A stretch of 64,000 nt of DNA from NCBI RefSeq assembly GCF_014621775.1, contig NZ_CP061204.1:1942501-2006500 (forward strand). Reading direction: 5' to 3'. Below are positions 29,731-39,510 of the stretch, piece by piece (position 1 is the first letter of the stretch; every line of letters begins with the position of its first letter). The stretch is from Stenotrophomonas sp. 169 (lineage in GTDB: Bacteria; Pseudomonadota; Gammaproteobacteria; Xanthomonadales; Xanthomonadaceae). Below the pieces are notes generated by a model that was not told the DNA's origin, searched no databases, and saw only the letters and a program-made list of their open reading frames with translations. The translations under genes and the position numbers were made by a program.

Positions 29731-32514
29731 ATGAAAACGTTTACACAGCAGCTTTCCCTCTCCGCGGCCATTGCCGTCGCGCTCTCCGCACCGGCCTTCG
29801 CGGCCGACACCGCGCCCGGCTTCAGCGTGCTTGCGCTGGAAAAAGCCCCGGCCAGTGCCGATGTCGCGGCGCTTGCCAGCCAGTTGCCTGGCCTGCAGGC
29901 CGATATCGTGGCCGTGCACGAGGTCCAGCGCGCAGCGGGGGCGATCGACCCGCTGCAGACCCTGGCTGACCAGCTGGGTTACGCCTATCGCTTCGTGCAG
30001 GCCGATGTCGATGCGCAGGGCAATGCGCGCGGCCAGGTGGTGCTGAGCCGCCTGCCGGTGCAGGCCGAATCCGGCCCGGACCATCCGGGCCGCAGCTACC
30101 TGCGCGTGGCCGACGGCCGCAACGTGGTAGCGCTGTATACCGATGCGGACCAGGATGCCAACGGCATGGCCTCGCTGTTGAGTGCCTCGCGTCTTGGCGC
30201 ACCGGCGGTGGTGCTGGGTGGCAAGGCACGCATTGATGGATTCACCGCGACCGGGCTGGACAGCGCCGCAAGCGCGGGCTTCGCCGACGCGGATGTGCAG
30301 AAGGTGGCGCTGCGTGATGCGGCCGGCAAGTCGCTGGCCGCGCGCCTGCTGGTGCTGGACTACGCCGAAGCGGCGGGCGGTGCGAAGCCGTGGATGGATG
30401 CGGCCCTGAGTGCGGATGAGCGCACGCGGCTGCTGCTGGGTGAAATGACCCAGGACGAAAAATTCCAGATGCTGCGCAGCTATTTCGGCCTGGGCAAGGA
30501 TGGCGGTCCGCTGCCGGAAGGCGCGGTCGGTTCGGCCGGTTTCGTACCGGGCGTGGAGCGACTGGGCATCCCGGCGCAGCAGTCTGCCGATGCGGGCGTG
30601 GGCGTCACCAATCCGGGCGGCATCCGCCCGGGTGATTTCGCCACCGCCATGCCGTCGGGCCCGTCCACTGCCTCCAGCTGGAACCCGGAAGTGGCCTATA
30701 CCGGCGGTGCCACGATGGGCCGCGAGGCCTGGCAGCAGCGCTTCAACATCCTGCTGGGTGGCAGCGTCAACCTGCAGCGCGACCCGCGCAACGGGCGCAA
30801 CTTCGAGTACGCCGGTGAGGATCCGTTGCTGGCCGGCGTGATCGTCGGTGAGTCGATCCGTGGCATCCAGAGCCAGCACGTCATCTCCACGATGAAGCAT
30901 TACGCGCTGAACGACATGGAGACACGGCGCAATTTCCACAGCGTGCAGATCGGCGACCAGGCCATGCACGAGTCGGACCTGCTGGCGTTCGAGATCGCCA
31001 TCGAGCTGGGCAAGCCCGGGTCGGCCATGTGTTCGTACAACAAGATCAACGGCATCTACGGTTGCGAACATCCCTACCTGATGAACCAGGTGCTGAAGCA
31101 GGAGTGGAAGTTCCCCGGTTTCGTGATGTCGGATTGGGGCGGCGTGCACAGCGGTTCAAAGGCCGCCCTGGCCGGGCTGGACCAGCAGTCGGCCGGCGAA
31201 GTCTTCGATGCCACCACGTTCTTCGATGCACCGCTGCGCATGGCCGTGGCCGGTGGCGTGGTGCCGCAGGCCCGCCTGGATGACATGGTGTCGCGCATCC
31301 TGCGCACGATGTTCCTGCACGGCAACTTCGACAATCCGCCGCAGCACCTGAAGATCGACGTCGAAGCCGGCTTCGCCGCGGCCCAGCGCACGGTCGAAGA
31401 GGGCAGCGTGCTGCTGCGCAACGAGGGCAACCTGTTGCCGCTGGCCGACAGTGTCAAGCGCATCGTGATCATCGGCGGGCACGCGGACAAGGGTGTGATC
31501 GGCGGCGGCGGTTCGTCGATGGTCGGCATCACCGCCAAGGGCACCAACGCGGTACCGGGCGTGCTGCCGACGACGTGGCCGGGCCCGGTGATGTTCCACC
31601 CGTCCTCGCCACTGGAAGCGCTGCGTGCCGAACGTCCCGACGCCGACATCCAGTACGTGGACGGCCGCAACACCGCCGCTGCGGCACGCGCTGCGGCCCA
31701 GGCCGACGTGGCCATCGTGTTTGCCACCCAGTGGGCGGCAGAGTCGGTGGATCTGCCGGACATGCAGTTGCCGGACAAGCAGGACGGCTTGATCGCCGCC
31801 GTGGCCAAGGCCAATCCGAAGACCGTGGTCGTGCTGGAAACCAACGGCCCGGTGCGCACCCCGTGGCTGCAGCAGGTGCCGGCGCTGATGCAGGCGTGGT
31901 ACCCGGGCATCCGCGGCGGTGAAGGCATTGCGGCGTTGCTGACCGGCAAGGCCAACCCGTCCGGCCGCCTGCCGGTGACCTGGGTGGTTGACGAATCGCA
32001 GCTGCCGCGACCGCAGATCCCGGGCCTGGGCTTCAACCCGAAGCAGCCGCCGGTCGATATCTTCGACTTCGATATCGAAGGCGCCAACGTGGGCTACAAG
32101 TGGGCAGCGGCGAAGGGCCTGGTACCGACGTTCGCGTTTGGCCACGGCCTGTCGTACACGCAGTTCGCGTACGAGAACCTGAGCGTCAGCGTGGAGGGCC
32201 AGCGTCTGGTGGCCAGCGTGGATGTACGCAACACCGGTGCACGCGCCGGTGCGGACGTGGCCCAGCTGTACCTCAAGCTGCCGCAGGGGCACACCACGCC
32301 GATCCGCCTGGTGGGCTTCGACAAGGTGACGCTGCAGCCGGGCGAACAGCGCCGCATCCGCATCGATGCCGAGCCGAAAACGCTGGCCGATTTTGATCCG
32401 GCGACGCGCCAGTGGACGATCGCGGCGGGCACCTACCAGGTGCAGCTGGGTCGTACGGCCGCTGAGCCCCTGCAGGTCGTGGATATCACGCTGCAGGAAA
32501 CACCGGTCCGCTGA
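29731..32514 (+). CDS. GH3 beta-glucosidase with degenerate EEP-like N-terminal domain
   Basis: 927 aa from ATG 29731, which gives a clean signal peptide ending SAPAFAAD. Residues about 25-215 look like an endonuclease/exonuclease/phosphatase fold (ADIVAVHEVQRA, then LGYAYRFVQADVDAQG and GQVVLSRLPV). Its metal and catalytic residues appear lost: the GDFN position reads GGKA and the SDH position LDY. From about 220 comes a full GH3 enzyme: barrel with KHYALND, nucleophile Asp468 in VMSDWGG, the second domain with RLPVTWV and a C-terminal fibronectin-like domain. The enzyme probably cleaves beta-glucosides in the periplasm or outside. Confidence 0.88.
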   Translation: MKTFTQQLSLSAAIAVALSAPAFAADTAPGFSVLALEKAPASADVAALASQLPGLQADIVAVHEVQRAAGAIDPLQTLADQLGYAYRFVQADVDAQGNARGQVVLSRLPVQAESGPDHPGRSYLRVADGRNVVALYTDADQDANGMASLLSASRLGAPAVVLGGKARIDGFTATGLDSAASAGFADADVQKVALRDAAGKSLAARLLVLDYAEAAGGAKPWMDAALSADERTRLLLGEMTQDEKFQMLRSYFGLGKDGGPLPEGAVGSAGFVPGVERLGIPAQQSADAGVGVTNPGGIRPGDFATAMPSGPSTASSWNPEVAYTGGATMGREAWQQRFNILLGGSVNLQRDPRNGRNFEYAGEDPLLAGVIVGESIRGIQSQHVISTMKHYALNDMETRRNFHSVQIGDQAMHESDLLAFEIAIELGKPGSAMCSYNKINGIYGCEHPYLMNQVLKQEWKFPGFVMSDWGGVHSGSKAALAGLDQQSAGEVFDATTFFDAPLRMAVAGGVVPQARLDDMVSRILRTMFLHGNFDNPPQHLKIDVEAGFAAAQRTVEEGSVLLRNEGNLLPLADSVKRIVIIGGHADKGVIGGGGSSMVGITAKGTNAVPGVLPTTWPGPVMFHPSSPLEALRAERPDADIQYVDGRNTAAAARAAAQADVAIVFATQWAAESVDLPDMQLPDKQDGLIAAVAKANPKTVVVLETNGPVRTPWLQQVPALMQAWYPGIRGGEGIAALLTGKANPSGRLPVTWVVDESQLPRPQIPGLGFNPKQPPVDIFDFDIEGANVGYKWAAAKGLVPTFAFGHGLSYTQFAYENLSVSVEGQRLVASVDVRNTGARAGADVAQLYLKLPQGHTTPIRLVGFDKVTLQPGEQRRIRIDAEPKTLADFDPATRQWTIAAGTYQVQLGRTAAEPLQVVDITLQETPVR
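29732..29745. promoter_or_regulatory. LacI-family-like operator over the start codon
   Basis: TGAAAACGTTTACA is a 14-bp near-palindrome (6 of 7 base pairs match) with the central CG typical of LacI-family operators. It covers the ATG and signal-peptide codons, so it could also be only coding sequence. Confidence 0.35.
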
Positions 32515-32529
32515 TCCAGGCGACGAACA

Positions 32530-32561
32530 GAGCCCGCCCGCGCAAGCAGGCGGGCTCTTTT
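32530..32561 (+). terminator. Terminator behind the GH3 gene
   Basis: GAGCCCGCC and GGCGGGCTC form a 9-bp stem with a 10-base loop, followed by TTTT. It lies between converging genes and the A-poor left flank favours plus-strand use. Confidence 0.85.
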
Positions 32562-32586
32562 ACGTTGTGTCGTCGTGTCCGTTGGC

Positions 32587-33678
32587 TCAACTGCCCAGTG
32601 CGGGGTAGTCGGTGTATCCGTGTTCGCCGCCGCCGTACAGCGTGTCCTGGTCCGGCTGTGCAAGCGGTGCATTCCGGCGCAGGCGTTCCACCAGGTCCGG
32701 ATTGGCAATGAAGGGCCGCCCAAACGCGACCGCGTCGGCCTGCCCGGCCGTGAGCACGTCGACTGCGTGCTGCTTGTCGTACCCGTTGTTGACGATCCAC
32801 GGCCCGGTGAAGCGTGAGCGCAACGCAGCGTAATCAAAGTCGATGTTGTCACGGTCGCCACCGGTGGCGCCTTCGATGACGTGGACATAGGCCAGTCCGC
32901 CGATACCTTCCAGACGCTCCACCGCGCGCTCGAACAACGGCTGCGGGTTGCTGTCGTGGGCATCGTTGGCCGGCGTGGTCGGCGACAGGCGCACACCGGT
33001 GCGTGCGGCACCGATGGTGTCGGCGACGGCACTGACGACTTCAAACAACAGACGGGTACGGTTTTCGATGCTGCCGCCGTACGCATCGTCGCGATGGTTG
33101 CTGCCATCGCGCAGGAACTGGTCGATCAGGTAGCCGTTGGCGGCGTGGACCTCCACGCCGTCGAAGCCTGCGGTGATCGCGTTGCGTGCGGCGATACGGT
33201 AGTCCTCGACGAGGCCCGGCAGCTCATCCAGTGCCAATGCGCGCGGCGTGGAGACTTCCTCGAATCCGTTCGCCGTGAACGTCTTCGTATCCGCACACAG
33301 GGCGCTGGGCGCCACCGGGACCTCACCGTCCGGCAGCAGGCTGGTATGCGAGATCCGGCCGACATGCCACAGCTGCAGGACGATACGTCCGCCGCGAGCG
33401 TGCACTTCGTCGGTGATCGCTTTCCACCCGGTGATCTGCGCGTCGCTGTAGATGCCGGGTGTATCCAGGTAGCCCTGGCCGAGCGGGCTGATCTGGGTGG
33501 CTTCGGCAATGATCAGGCCGGCACTTGCGCGCTGTCCGTAGTACGTCGCCGCTAGTGGCGTGGGCACGCGATCTGCCTGCGCGCGGTTGCGCGTCAGCGG
33601 GGCCATCACGATCCGGTTGGCGATGTCGATGTCGCCCAGGCGGGTGGGGGAGAACAACACGGTGTCATCGTTTGACAT
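32587..33678 (-). CDS. nemA: Alkene reductase, old yellow enzyme family
   Basis: 363 aa from ATG 33678; the frame stays open upstream but that part overlaps the SDR gene and is not coding. An FMN-binding TIM barrel with MAPLTRNRA, LQLWHVGRISH, HAANGYLIDQFLRDG, NHRDDAYGGSIENR and the late NNGYD and AFGRPFIANPDLVERL motifs: the NemA/OYE pattern. It reduces activated alkenes, nitroesters or N-ethylmaleimide with NAD(P)H. Divergent from the SDR gene; such pairs are often controlled by an electrophile-sensing repressor, none of which is seen here. Confidence 0.9.
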   Translation of the reverse strand: MSNDDTVLFSPTRLGDIDIANRIVMAPLTRNRAQADRVPTPLAATYYGQRASAGLIIAEATQISPLGQGYLDTPGIYSDAQITGWKAITDEVHARGGRIVLQLWHVGRISHTSLLPDGEVPVAPSALCADTKTFTANGFEEVSTPRALALDELPGLVEDYRIAARNAITAGFDGVEVHAANGYLIDQFLRDGSNHRDDAYGGSIENRTRLLFEVVSAVADTIGAARTGVRLSPTTPANDAHDSNPQPLFERAVERLEGIGGLAYVHVIEGATGGDRDNIDFDYAALRSRFTGPWIVNNGYDKQHAVDVLTAGQADAVAFGRPFIANPDLVERLRRNAPLAQPDQDTLYGGGEHGYTDYPALGS

Positions 33679-33823
33679 GGAAACCTCGTGGTGGGGAAGG
33701 GGGATCTGCAGCATCGCAGCGAACATAGGCGATGCGGTGTTGCAATCATGGGAAGGCCTGTTGCACGAGGCGTGGACAGAGAAGGCAGGGGCATAACGCG
33801 CTGCGGCGTAGGGTCGGACGCAG

Positions 33824-33839
33824 GTGGTGCCTGCACCAC
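33824..33839. promoter_or_regulatory. Perfect 16-bp palindrome before the SDR gene
   Basis: GTGGTGC, two bases, GCACCAC, ending 25 bases before the SDR start. It is a possible operator in the nemA-SDR intergenic region. Confidence 0.4.
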
Positions 33840-33864
33840 GCCTGTCCAAACAAGGAGTACGCAC

Positions 33865-34623
33865 ATGATTGATTACCAGCTGCAGGGCAAGACCGCGATC
33901 GTCACTGGCGGCGTGTCCGGCATCGGCCTGGCCGTTGCTGAAATGCTCGCCGCGTCCGGTGCCCGGATTGCCGTATGGGACCTCAAGCAGGAGGCAGTGG
34001 ATGCCACGGTCAGCGATCTGAAGGCCAAGGGTGCCGAGGCCATCGGGATTGCGTTGGACGTTACCGATGAGGCTGCCGTCGAGGCTGCTGTGAAGCGCAC
34101 CGTGGAAACATTCGGCGGGGTGGATATCGCAGTCAACAATGCCGGCATCTCCGGCCCGGCCGCGAGCAGCGGTGACTACCCCATCGACGGCTGGCGCCGG
34201 GTGATCGATGTGAACCTGACCAGTGTCTTCCTGTGCCAGCGTGCGCAGATCCAGGCCATGCGTGCAGCGGGCAAAGGCGGAAGCATCATCAACATGGCCT
34301 CGATCCTCGGCCAGGTGGGTTACGCCGGATCGTCCGCCTACGCGGCGGCCAAGCACGGGGTGGTGGGCCTGACCCAGACCGCCGCGTGGGAGCACGCCGC
34401 CGACCAGATCCGCATCAATGCCGTGGGTCCGGGATTCATCAGCACGCCGTTGCTGGAGACGATGGAACCCAAGGTGCGCGCGACCCTGGAAGGGCGTCAT
34501 GCGATGAAGCGGCTGGGTACGCCGGAGGAGGTGGCCGCGTTGGTCGCGTGGTTGTCCAGCGATGCGGCATCGTTCGCGACCGGCACGTATTACGCCATCG
34601 ATGGCGGGTACTTGGCCGTGTGA
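33865..34623 (+). CDS. Short-chain dehydrogenase/reductase
   Basis: 252 aa, classical SDR. The TGGVSGIG nucleotide motif is near residue 16, followed by NNAGI and the catalytic YAAAK with an upstream serine. AVGPGFISTPL and the C-terminal YYAIDGGYLAV complete the family pattern. Asp in AVWDLK after beta-2 suggests NAD(H) preference. The substrate is unknown. RBS AAGGAG is well placed. Confidence 0.9.
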   Translation: MIDYQLQGKTAIVTGGVSGIGLAVAEMLAASGARIAVWDLKQEAVDATVSDLKAKGAEAIGIALDVTDEAAVEAAVKRTVETFGGVDIAVNNAGISGPAASSGDYPIDGWRRVIDVNLTSVFLCQRAQIQAMRAAGKGGSIINMASILGQVGYAGSSAYAAAKHGVVGLTQTAAWEHAADQIRINAVGPGFISTPLLETMEPKVRATLEGRHAMKRLGTPEEVAALVAWLSSDAASFATGTYYAIDGGYLAV

Positions 34624-34751
34624 GCTGCGGCGCCGGTGCGGTGTGCGCGGGGCATGGCGCGGCGGTGCCGGTTGCCGCCGCCGCGCGCGGCTTCACGTCA
34701 TCCGCACATGAGCCTCGCCAACGTGCCGGATCATTCGACCGGAGTTGTGCC

Positions 34752-35213
34752 ATGGATCTCAGCCAGGATGTCTCGATCCTGCTACGTGTGGCGGCGGCCA
34801 TTGTCTTCGGCGGCGTCATCGGCTTCGAGCGGGAGCTCGGCAAGCATGCCGCCGGCCTGCGTACCCACATGCTCATCGCCGGTGCGGCCGCCCTGATCGT
34901 CGGCCTGGGGGATTCGGTCGCCGAGCATTTCCGCCAGGAGCAGTACCGGGACCTGCTGCAGGTCGACCCCATCCGATTGATCGAAGCGGTGATTGCCTGC
35001 GTGGGCTTCGTGGCGGCCGGCACGATCCTGCGGGGATCGCGCGACGGTGAGGTCAGCGGATTGACCACGGCCAGCTCACTGATCATGTCGGCTGCCGTGG
35101 GGATTGCCGTGGGCATCGGGGCGTATGTCATCGCCACCGGGGTCACGTTGATGTGCGTGATCGTGCTGGCCGTGATGCAGCGCGTTGAAAAACGCATCGA
35201 GAAGCGCGACTGA
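34752..35213 (+). CDS. MgtC/SapB family membrane protein
   Basis: 153 aa. The N-terminal MgtC core with four or five membrane helices shows the family signature: GGVIGFERELGKHAAGLRTH, then CVGFVAAGTILRG and GLTTASSLIMSAAVGIAVG. It lacks the C-terminal ACT-like domain of virulence MgtC, so it is the short form. The family is linked to Mg2+ limitation and inhibition of the F-type ATP synthase. No Mg2+ leader is recognised upstream. Confidence 0.9.
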   Translation: MDLSQDVSILLRVAAAIVFGGVIGFERELGKHAAGLRTHMLIAGAAALIVGLGDSVAEHFRQEQYRDLLQVDPIRLIEAVIACVGFVAAGTILRGSRDGEVSGLTTASSLIMSAAVGIAVGIGAYVIATGVTLMCVIVLAVMQRVEKRIEKRD

Positions 35214-35340
35214 TCGGTATCGGAGGAGGGGCCCAGCGGCCAGGGTAGCCCATGGTCTAATGGGCTCGATGGCGGCAGGGCGGTTCACTGCATCCCTGTA
35301 CCCGGCGGGCGTTCCGCTGCTCCTCGACCCTGGCTGACCG

Positions 35341-36501
35341 ATGATCATCTCCGCTTCCTCCGATTACCGTGCCGCCGCGAAGCGCAGGCTGCCGCCGTTC
35401 CTGTTCCACTATCTCGATGGCGGTGCGTACGCCGAGCAGACGTTGCAGCGCAACGTGTCCGACCTTGCCGACATTGCGCTGCGCCAACGCGTCCTGCGTG
35501 ACATGGCCGAACTCAGCCTGGACACCGAGCTGTTCGGCGAAGCGATGTCGATGCCCGTGGCGCTGGCGCCGGTGGGACTGACCGGCATGTTCGCCCGACG
35601 CGGCGAAGTGCAGGCAGCGCGTGCGGCGGACCGTCACGGCATCCCCTTCACGCTGTCCACGGTGTCGGTCTGTGCGCTTGAAGAAGTCGCCCCGGCGATA
35701 CAGCGGCCGATGTGGTTCCAGCTTTATGTACTGCGTGACCGCGGCTTCATGCGCAATGCACTGGAGCGCGCGCAGGCAGCAGGCGTCTCGACGCTGGTGT
35801 TCACCGTGGACATGCCGGTACCCGGTGCGCGCTACCGCGATGCGCATTCCGGCATGAGTGGCCCGCATGCGGCGTTGCGACGCGCACTGCAGGTGCTTAC
35901 GCACCCCCGGTGGGCGTGGGACGTCGGCGTGAACGGGCGGCCGCATGATCTCGGCAACATTTCCGCATATCGCGGTGAATCCACCGGCCTGGCCGACTAC
36001 ATCGGCTGGCTGGGCAGCAACTTCGACCCGTCCATCAGCTGGAAGGACCTGCAGTGGATCCGCGAGTTCTGGAAGGGGCCGATGGTGATCAAGGGGATCC
36101 TGGATCCGGACGATGCGCGCGAGGCGGTGCGCTTCGGTGCGGATGGCATCGTGGTGTCCAACCATGGCGGCCGCCAGCTGGACGGCGTGCTGTCCACGGC
36201 GCGGGCCTTGCCGCCGATCGCCGATGCGGTGCAGGGCGACCTGAAGATCCTCGTCGACTCGGGCATCCGCACCGGCCTGGACGTGGTGCGCATGCTCGCC
36301 CTGGGTGCGGATACCGTACTGCTTGGGCGTGCGTTCGTGTATGCACTCGCGACGCACGGCGAGGCCGGCGTGGGCAACCTGCTGGATCTGATCGCCAGGG
36401 AAATGCGCGTGGCGATGACGCTCACCGGTGCACGGTGTATTGCGGATATCGGATCGGATGCGCTGGTGCGGATCGATCCGCTGGCTGTGCCACCCCGCTA
36501 G
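35341..36501 (+). CDS. lldD: L-lactate dehydrogenase (FMN, quinone-linked)
   Basis: 386 aa, alpha-hydroxyacid oxidase family. FMN barrel with [23 protein letters not shown], the substrate-binding arginine region [12 protein letters not shown], the catalytic His in [10 protein letters not shown] and the [19 protein letters not shown] phosphate-binding turn. The wording is that of LldD, which oxidises L-lactate to pyruvate at the membrane. It stands alone with no lldP or lldR beside it. Its stop overlaps the stop of the converging gene (CTAG). Confidence 0.94.
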   Translation: MIISASSDYRAAAKRRLPPFLFHYLDGGAYAEQTLQRNVSDLADIALRQRVLRDMAELSLDTELFGEAMSMPVALAPVGLTGMFARRGEVQAARAADRHGIPFTLSTVSVCALEEVAPAIQRPMWFQLYVLRDRGFMRNALERAQAAGVSTLVFTVDMPVPGARYRDAHSGMSGPHAALRRALQVLTHPRWAWDVGVNGRPHDLGNISAYRGESTGLADYIGWLGSNFDPSISWKDLQWIREFWKGPMVIKGILDPDDAREAVRFGADGIVVSNHGGRQLDGVLSTARALPPIADAVQGDLKILVDSGIRTGLDVVRMLALGADTVLLGRAFVYALATHGEAGVGNLLDLIAREMRVAMTLTGARCIADIGSDALVRIDPLAVPPR

Positions 36502-37163
36502 CGGTGGGGTGCCGTCCCACCTGCCGCTGGCGTCTGCCGCGGCAGGATATCCTGTTGATAATTCTCCACCACGTAGCTGAAGGGACGACGCTGGCCATCG
36601 CGCAGCAGGGCGCGCACTTCCAGCACCGTGGCACGTGCACCGTCCACGCGTGGCGGCCAGAATTCCCGGTCGTGCAGTGTCTGCCGTTTGAAGTCGAGCG
36701 GCGCCACGACACGGCCGAACGGTTCATCGCTGCTGTCCAGCGCGTGGTTCATCGCAGCCGTCAGCAGGGACGGGACATACCAGTTGTCGGCTTCGGACAG
36801 CACGCGCTGGCCGCAGGTCAGCTGGACCCGACGGTAGCGTAGCGGCGTGGCGTCATCGATCGCGAGGGCGCTGCGCACCTCCACCGGGGCGTCACGCTGC
36901 ACGCCGCGCACGCGCACGGCACGCACGCGCGGGGTGTCGGCAAGCCCATGCTCGGCACACCAGGCTTCAAGGGTGGCCGTCGCGCTCTGGCCTGCGAGCA
37001 GGCGGCGATGCAGATCCGCCACCAGGGCGGCAGGGCTGGCGTGCACGGGTGCGCCCAGGGGCGGCGCGGGCACGTCGCCTGCCGCAAGCGCGGCAATCGG
37101 CGCGGCAGCCAGCACGGAAGCGGCCTGCCAGCGAAGTCGGTCGGGGCGGTTGAACGGGCCCAT
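36498..37163 (-). CDS. Exported protein with chorismate-lyase-like fold
   Basis: 221 aa. A signal-peptide-like N-terminus ([18 protein letters not shown]) precedes a domain with [31 protein letters not shown] and [17 protein letters not shown]. The pattern of a conserved arginine, a beta-strand, an A-x-x-x-x-P turn and PFGRVV recalls UbiC (chorismate pyruvate-lyase). UbiC is cytosolic and shorter, so this is likely a relative of unknown function. It converges with lldD, sharing CTAG as both stops. Confidence 0.6.
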   Translation of the reverse strand: MGPFNRPDRLRWQAASVLAAAPIAALAAGDVPAPPLGAPVHASPAALVADLHRRLLAGQSATATLEAWCAEHGLADTPRVRAVRVRGVQRDAPVEVRSALAIDDATPLRYRRVQLTCGQRVLSEADNWYVPSLLTAAMNHALDSSDEPFGRVVAPLDFKRQTLHDREFWPPRVDGARATVLEVRALLRDGQRRPFSYVVENYQQDILPRQTPAAGGTAPHR

Positions 37164-37336
37164 GGGAGTCCACGCGTGATTCTGGTGCCTAGTTTACCCG
37201 CTGCCGTGCACGCACGGCGGGCGGCCCAGCGCGGGCCATCGCCGACGTGCATGCCTGCGATGCAGGGATTTCATTTGCAGGGCCAGACGCGCGGCGCGTA
37301 AGGTCCGCAGCATTCATCCCCCTGAAGGAGGCGCAG

Positions 37337-38512
37337 ATGCGCGCCCAGCATTTCCACGGTGCCGTGGATTCCGCCGGCCAGCCGCTGGCGTTCACCGTCG
37401 ATAACGGCCGTTTCAGCCATTTCGGCGCGCCGCCGCCGGGATCGCCGCCGATGGACGCGACCGATCTCACCGGCTATACCGTGCTGCCCGCCCTGGTGGA
37501 CGGCCACATCCATCTGGACAAGAGCTTTGTCGGCGACCGCTGGCATCCGCATCAGCCGGTCGCCAGCCTGCGTGAACGCCTGGCGCAGGAGAAAGACGCC
37601 TTGGCCACTGCGGCGCCGATGGCCGACCGGGCCGAAGCACTGATCCGGCAGATCGTCGGCTGGGGAACCAGTGCGGTGCGCTGCCATATCGACATGGACG
37701 CGACCACCGGGCTGCGCAACCTGCATGCCGTGCAGGACGCCCACGCGCGATGCGCGGACCTGCTCGACATCCAGTACGTCGCCTTCCCGCAGGCCGGAGT
37801 GATGTCTTGTGCGGGTACCGCGCAGGTGTTGCAGCAGGCGCTGGAATCGGGTGTGCAGGTGATCGGCGGCATCGATCCGGATCTGCTGGACGGCGATGCC
37901 CAAGGTCAGCTGGACCTGTTGTTCGATCTGGCGCAACGCCATGGCGCGCGCATCGACATCCATCTGCACGAACCCGGCGAGCAGGGGCTGCGGCAGTTGC
38001 AGCGCATCTGCGAGCGCACGGCTGCCGGCGGACTGCAGGGGAGGGTGGCGGTGAGCCATGCCTATGCCCTGGGCGAAGTGCCATTGGCACGGGCACTGCA
38101 GGTAGGGGAGCAGTTGGCACGTGCCGATGTTGCGATCATGACCAACGCACCGGGCGACCATCCGTTCCCGCCGGTAGCGGCCCTGCACGCTTTGGGAGTC
38201 CGCCTGTTCGCCGGCAACGACAACATCCGTGACAGCTGGTGGCCGTACGGTAACGGCGACCTGTTGCAGCGGGCGATGCTGATCGGCTATCGCTCGGGCT
38301 TCAATACCGATGCCGAGCTGCAACTGGCGCTGGACATGGTGACCACGCACGCGGCCGCGGTGCTCGGCCTGCAGGATCACGGGCTGGGAGAGGGCAAGCC
38401 GGCCACGTTCTTCGCGGTGCGCGCGGACAATGCGGCGGCGGCCGTGGCGGGCACGCCGGCGGCACGGCTGTCGATGCGCCAAGGCCGCTGGGTGGTGCCG
38501 CCCCCGGCGTGA
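37337..38512 (+). CDS. Cytosine deaminase-like amidohydrolase
   Basis: 391 aa from ATG 37337 with a strong RBS (GAAGGAGG). Metal ligands in order: GHIHLDKS, IDIHLHEPG, VSHAYAL and the late Asp in GNDNIRDSWWPYGNGD, as in the CodA/N-isopropylammelide group. It deaminates or hydrolyses a cyclic amide; the exact substrate is unknown. The converging LysR gene 10 bp downstream may control it or the next amidohydrolase. Confidence 0.85.
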   Translation: MRAQHFHGAVDSAGQPLAFTVDNGRFSHFGAPPPGSPPMDATDLTGYTVLPALVDGHIHLDKSFVGDRWHPHQPVASLRERLAQEKDALATAAPMADRAEALIRQIVGWGTSAVRCHIDMDATTGLRNLHAVQDAHARCADLLDIQYVAFPQAGVMSCAGTAQVLQQALESGVQVIGGIDPDLLDGDAQGQLDLLFDLAQRHGARIDIHLHEPGEQGLRQLQRICERTAAGGLQGRVAVSHAYALGEVPLARALQVGEQLARADVAIMTNAPGDHPFPPVAALHALGVRLFAGNDNIRDSWWPYGNGDLLQRAMLIGYRSGFNTDAELQLALDMVTTHAAAVLGLQDHGLGEGKPATFFAVRADNAAAAVAGTPAARLSMRQGRWVVPPPA

Positions 38513-38522
38513 CGCGCATCGA

Positions 38523-39404
38523 TCAGGTCGACTCCTCGTCGACCTGGCGCTTGAGCTCGCGTGCCAGTGCATGCACACCCTCGTCGGCCGTGTCGCGGAA
38601 CAGGATGCCGATCTCGTAATTGTCGATGAGGGGCAGCCCGTGCTCACCGTCGATGATGCGGTGATCGGCTCGGACCGCGCGGCGCGGCAGCAGACTGATG
38701 CCGATCCCATCGGCGACCGCGCCCTGGATACCGCTGAGCGAGGAACTGGTGAATGCGATGCGCCACCGCCTGCCCAGCGTTTCCACGAGGTGCAGCATCT
38801 CATCCCGGTACAGGCCGCGCGGCGGGAACGTCACCAATGGCAGCACGTCTGCGGCGGAGCAGGGCGCACGGGCGCTGTCGATCCAGTGCAGGGGCTCGGG
38901 CCAGCAGTACACGCTGGGGCGACTGTTGCGTCGTTGTTTCACCAGCACCAGGTCGAGTTCGCCATGGTCGAAGCCGTGGGCGAGGTCACGGCTCAGGCCG
39001 CTGCTGATCTCGAGCCTGACCTGGGGATGGCGGCGGCTGAACGTGGCCAGCATGCCGGTCGTGCGGGCGTTGACGAAGTCTTCCGGCACGCCCAGGCGCA
39101 GCGTGGTGGCCACCGTCTCGCCGGCCAATGCCTGCAGCAGTTCATCGTTCACCCCCAACATCCGCCGCGCATGGCCCAGCACGGTATGGCCGGCGTCGGT
39201 GGGCTGCACGTCACGATGGCCGCGCTCGAGCAGGCGATGGCCGGCCAGTGTTTCCAGCCGACGGATCTTCTGGCTGATGGTGGACTGCGTTGAGTGCAAG
39301 CGACTGGCGGCGGCGGTGAAACTACCGCAGTCCGCGACGGCGACGAGCGCGCGCAGCAGGTCGAGCTCGAACAGCGATCTATTCGACTGCGTCATGACTG
39401 CCAT
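38523..39404 (-). CDS. LysR-family transcriptional regulator
   Basis: 293 aa. The N-terminal helix-turn-helix (FTAAASRLHSTQSTISQKIRRLE) is typical, and the effector domain starts near TTLRLGVPEDFV. It is divergent from the secreted amidohydrolase at 39511 (106-bp gap) and converges with the CodA-like gene. LysR proteins usually act on the divergent gene and themselves. Confidence 0.92.
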   Translation of the reverse strand: MAVMTQSNRSLFELDLLRALVAVADCGSFTAAASRLHSTQSTISQKIRRLETLAGHRLLERGHRDVQPTDAGHTVLGHARRMLGVNDELLQALAGETVATTLRLGVPEDFVNARTTGMLATFSRRHPQVRLEISSGLSRDLAHGFDHGELDLVLVKQRRNSRPSVYCWPEPLHWIDSARAPCSAADVLPLVTFPPRGLYRDEMLHLVETLGRRWRIAFTSSSLSGIQGAVADGIGISLLPRRAVRADHRIIDGEHGLPLIDNYEIGILFRDTADEGVHALARELKRQVDEEST

Positions 39405-39510
39405 TCACTTATTTTGTTTCCGCATGCGGTTTGCGACTTTTACCATGCGCTGACGGGACAGGCCAGCGCGCGGTTCCGCCTCACCCGCGGCCGACGCGCC
39501 GCTTCGCCGG

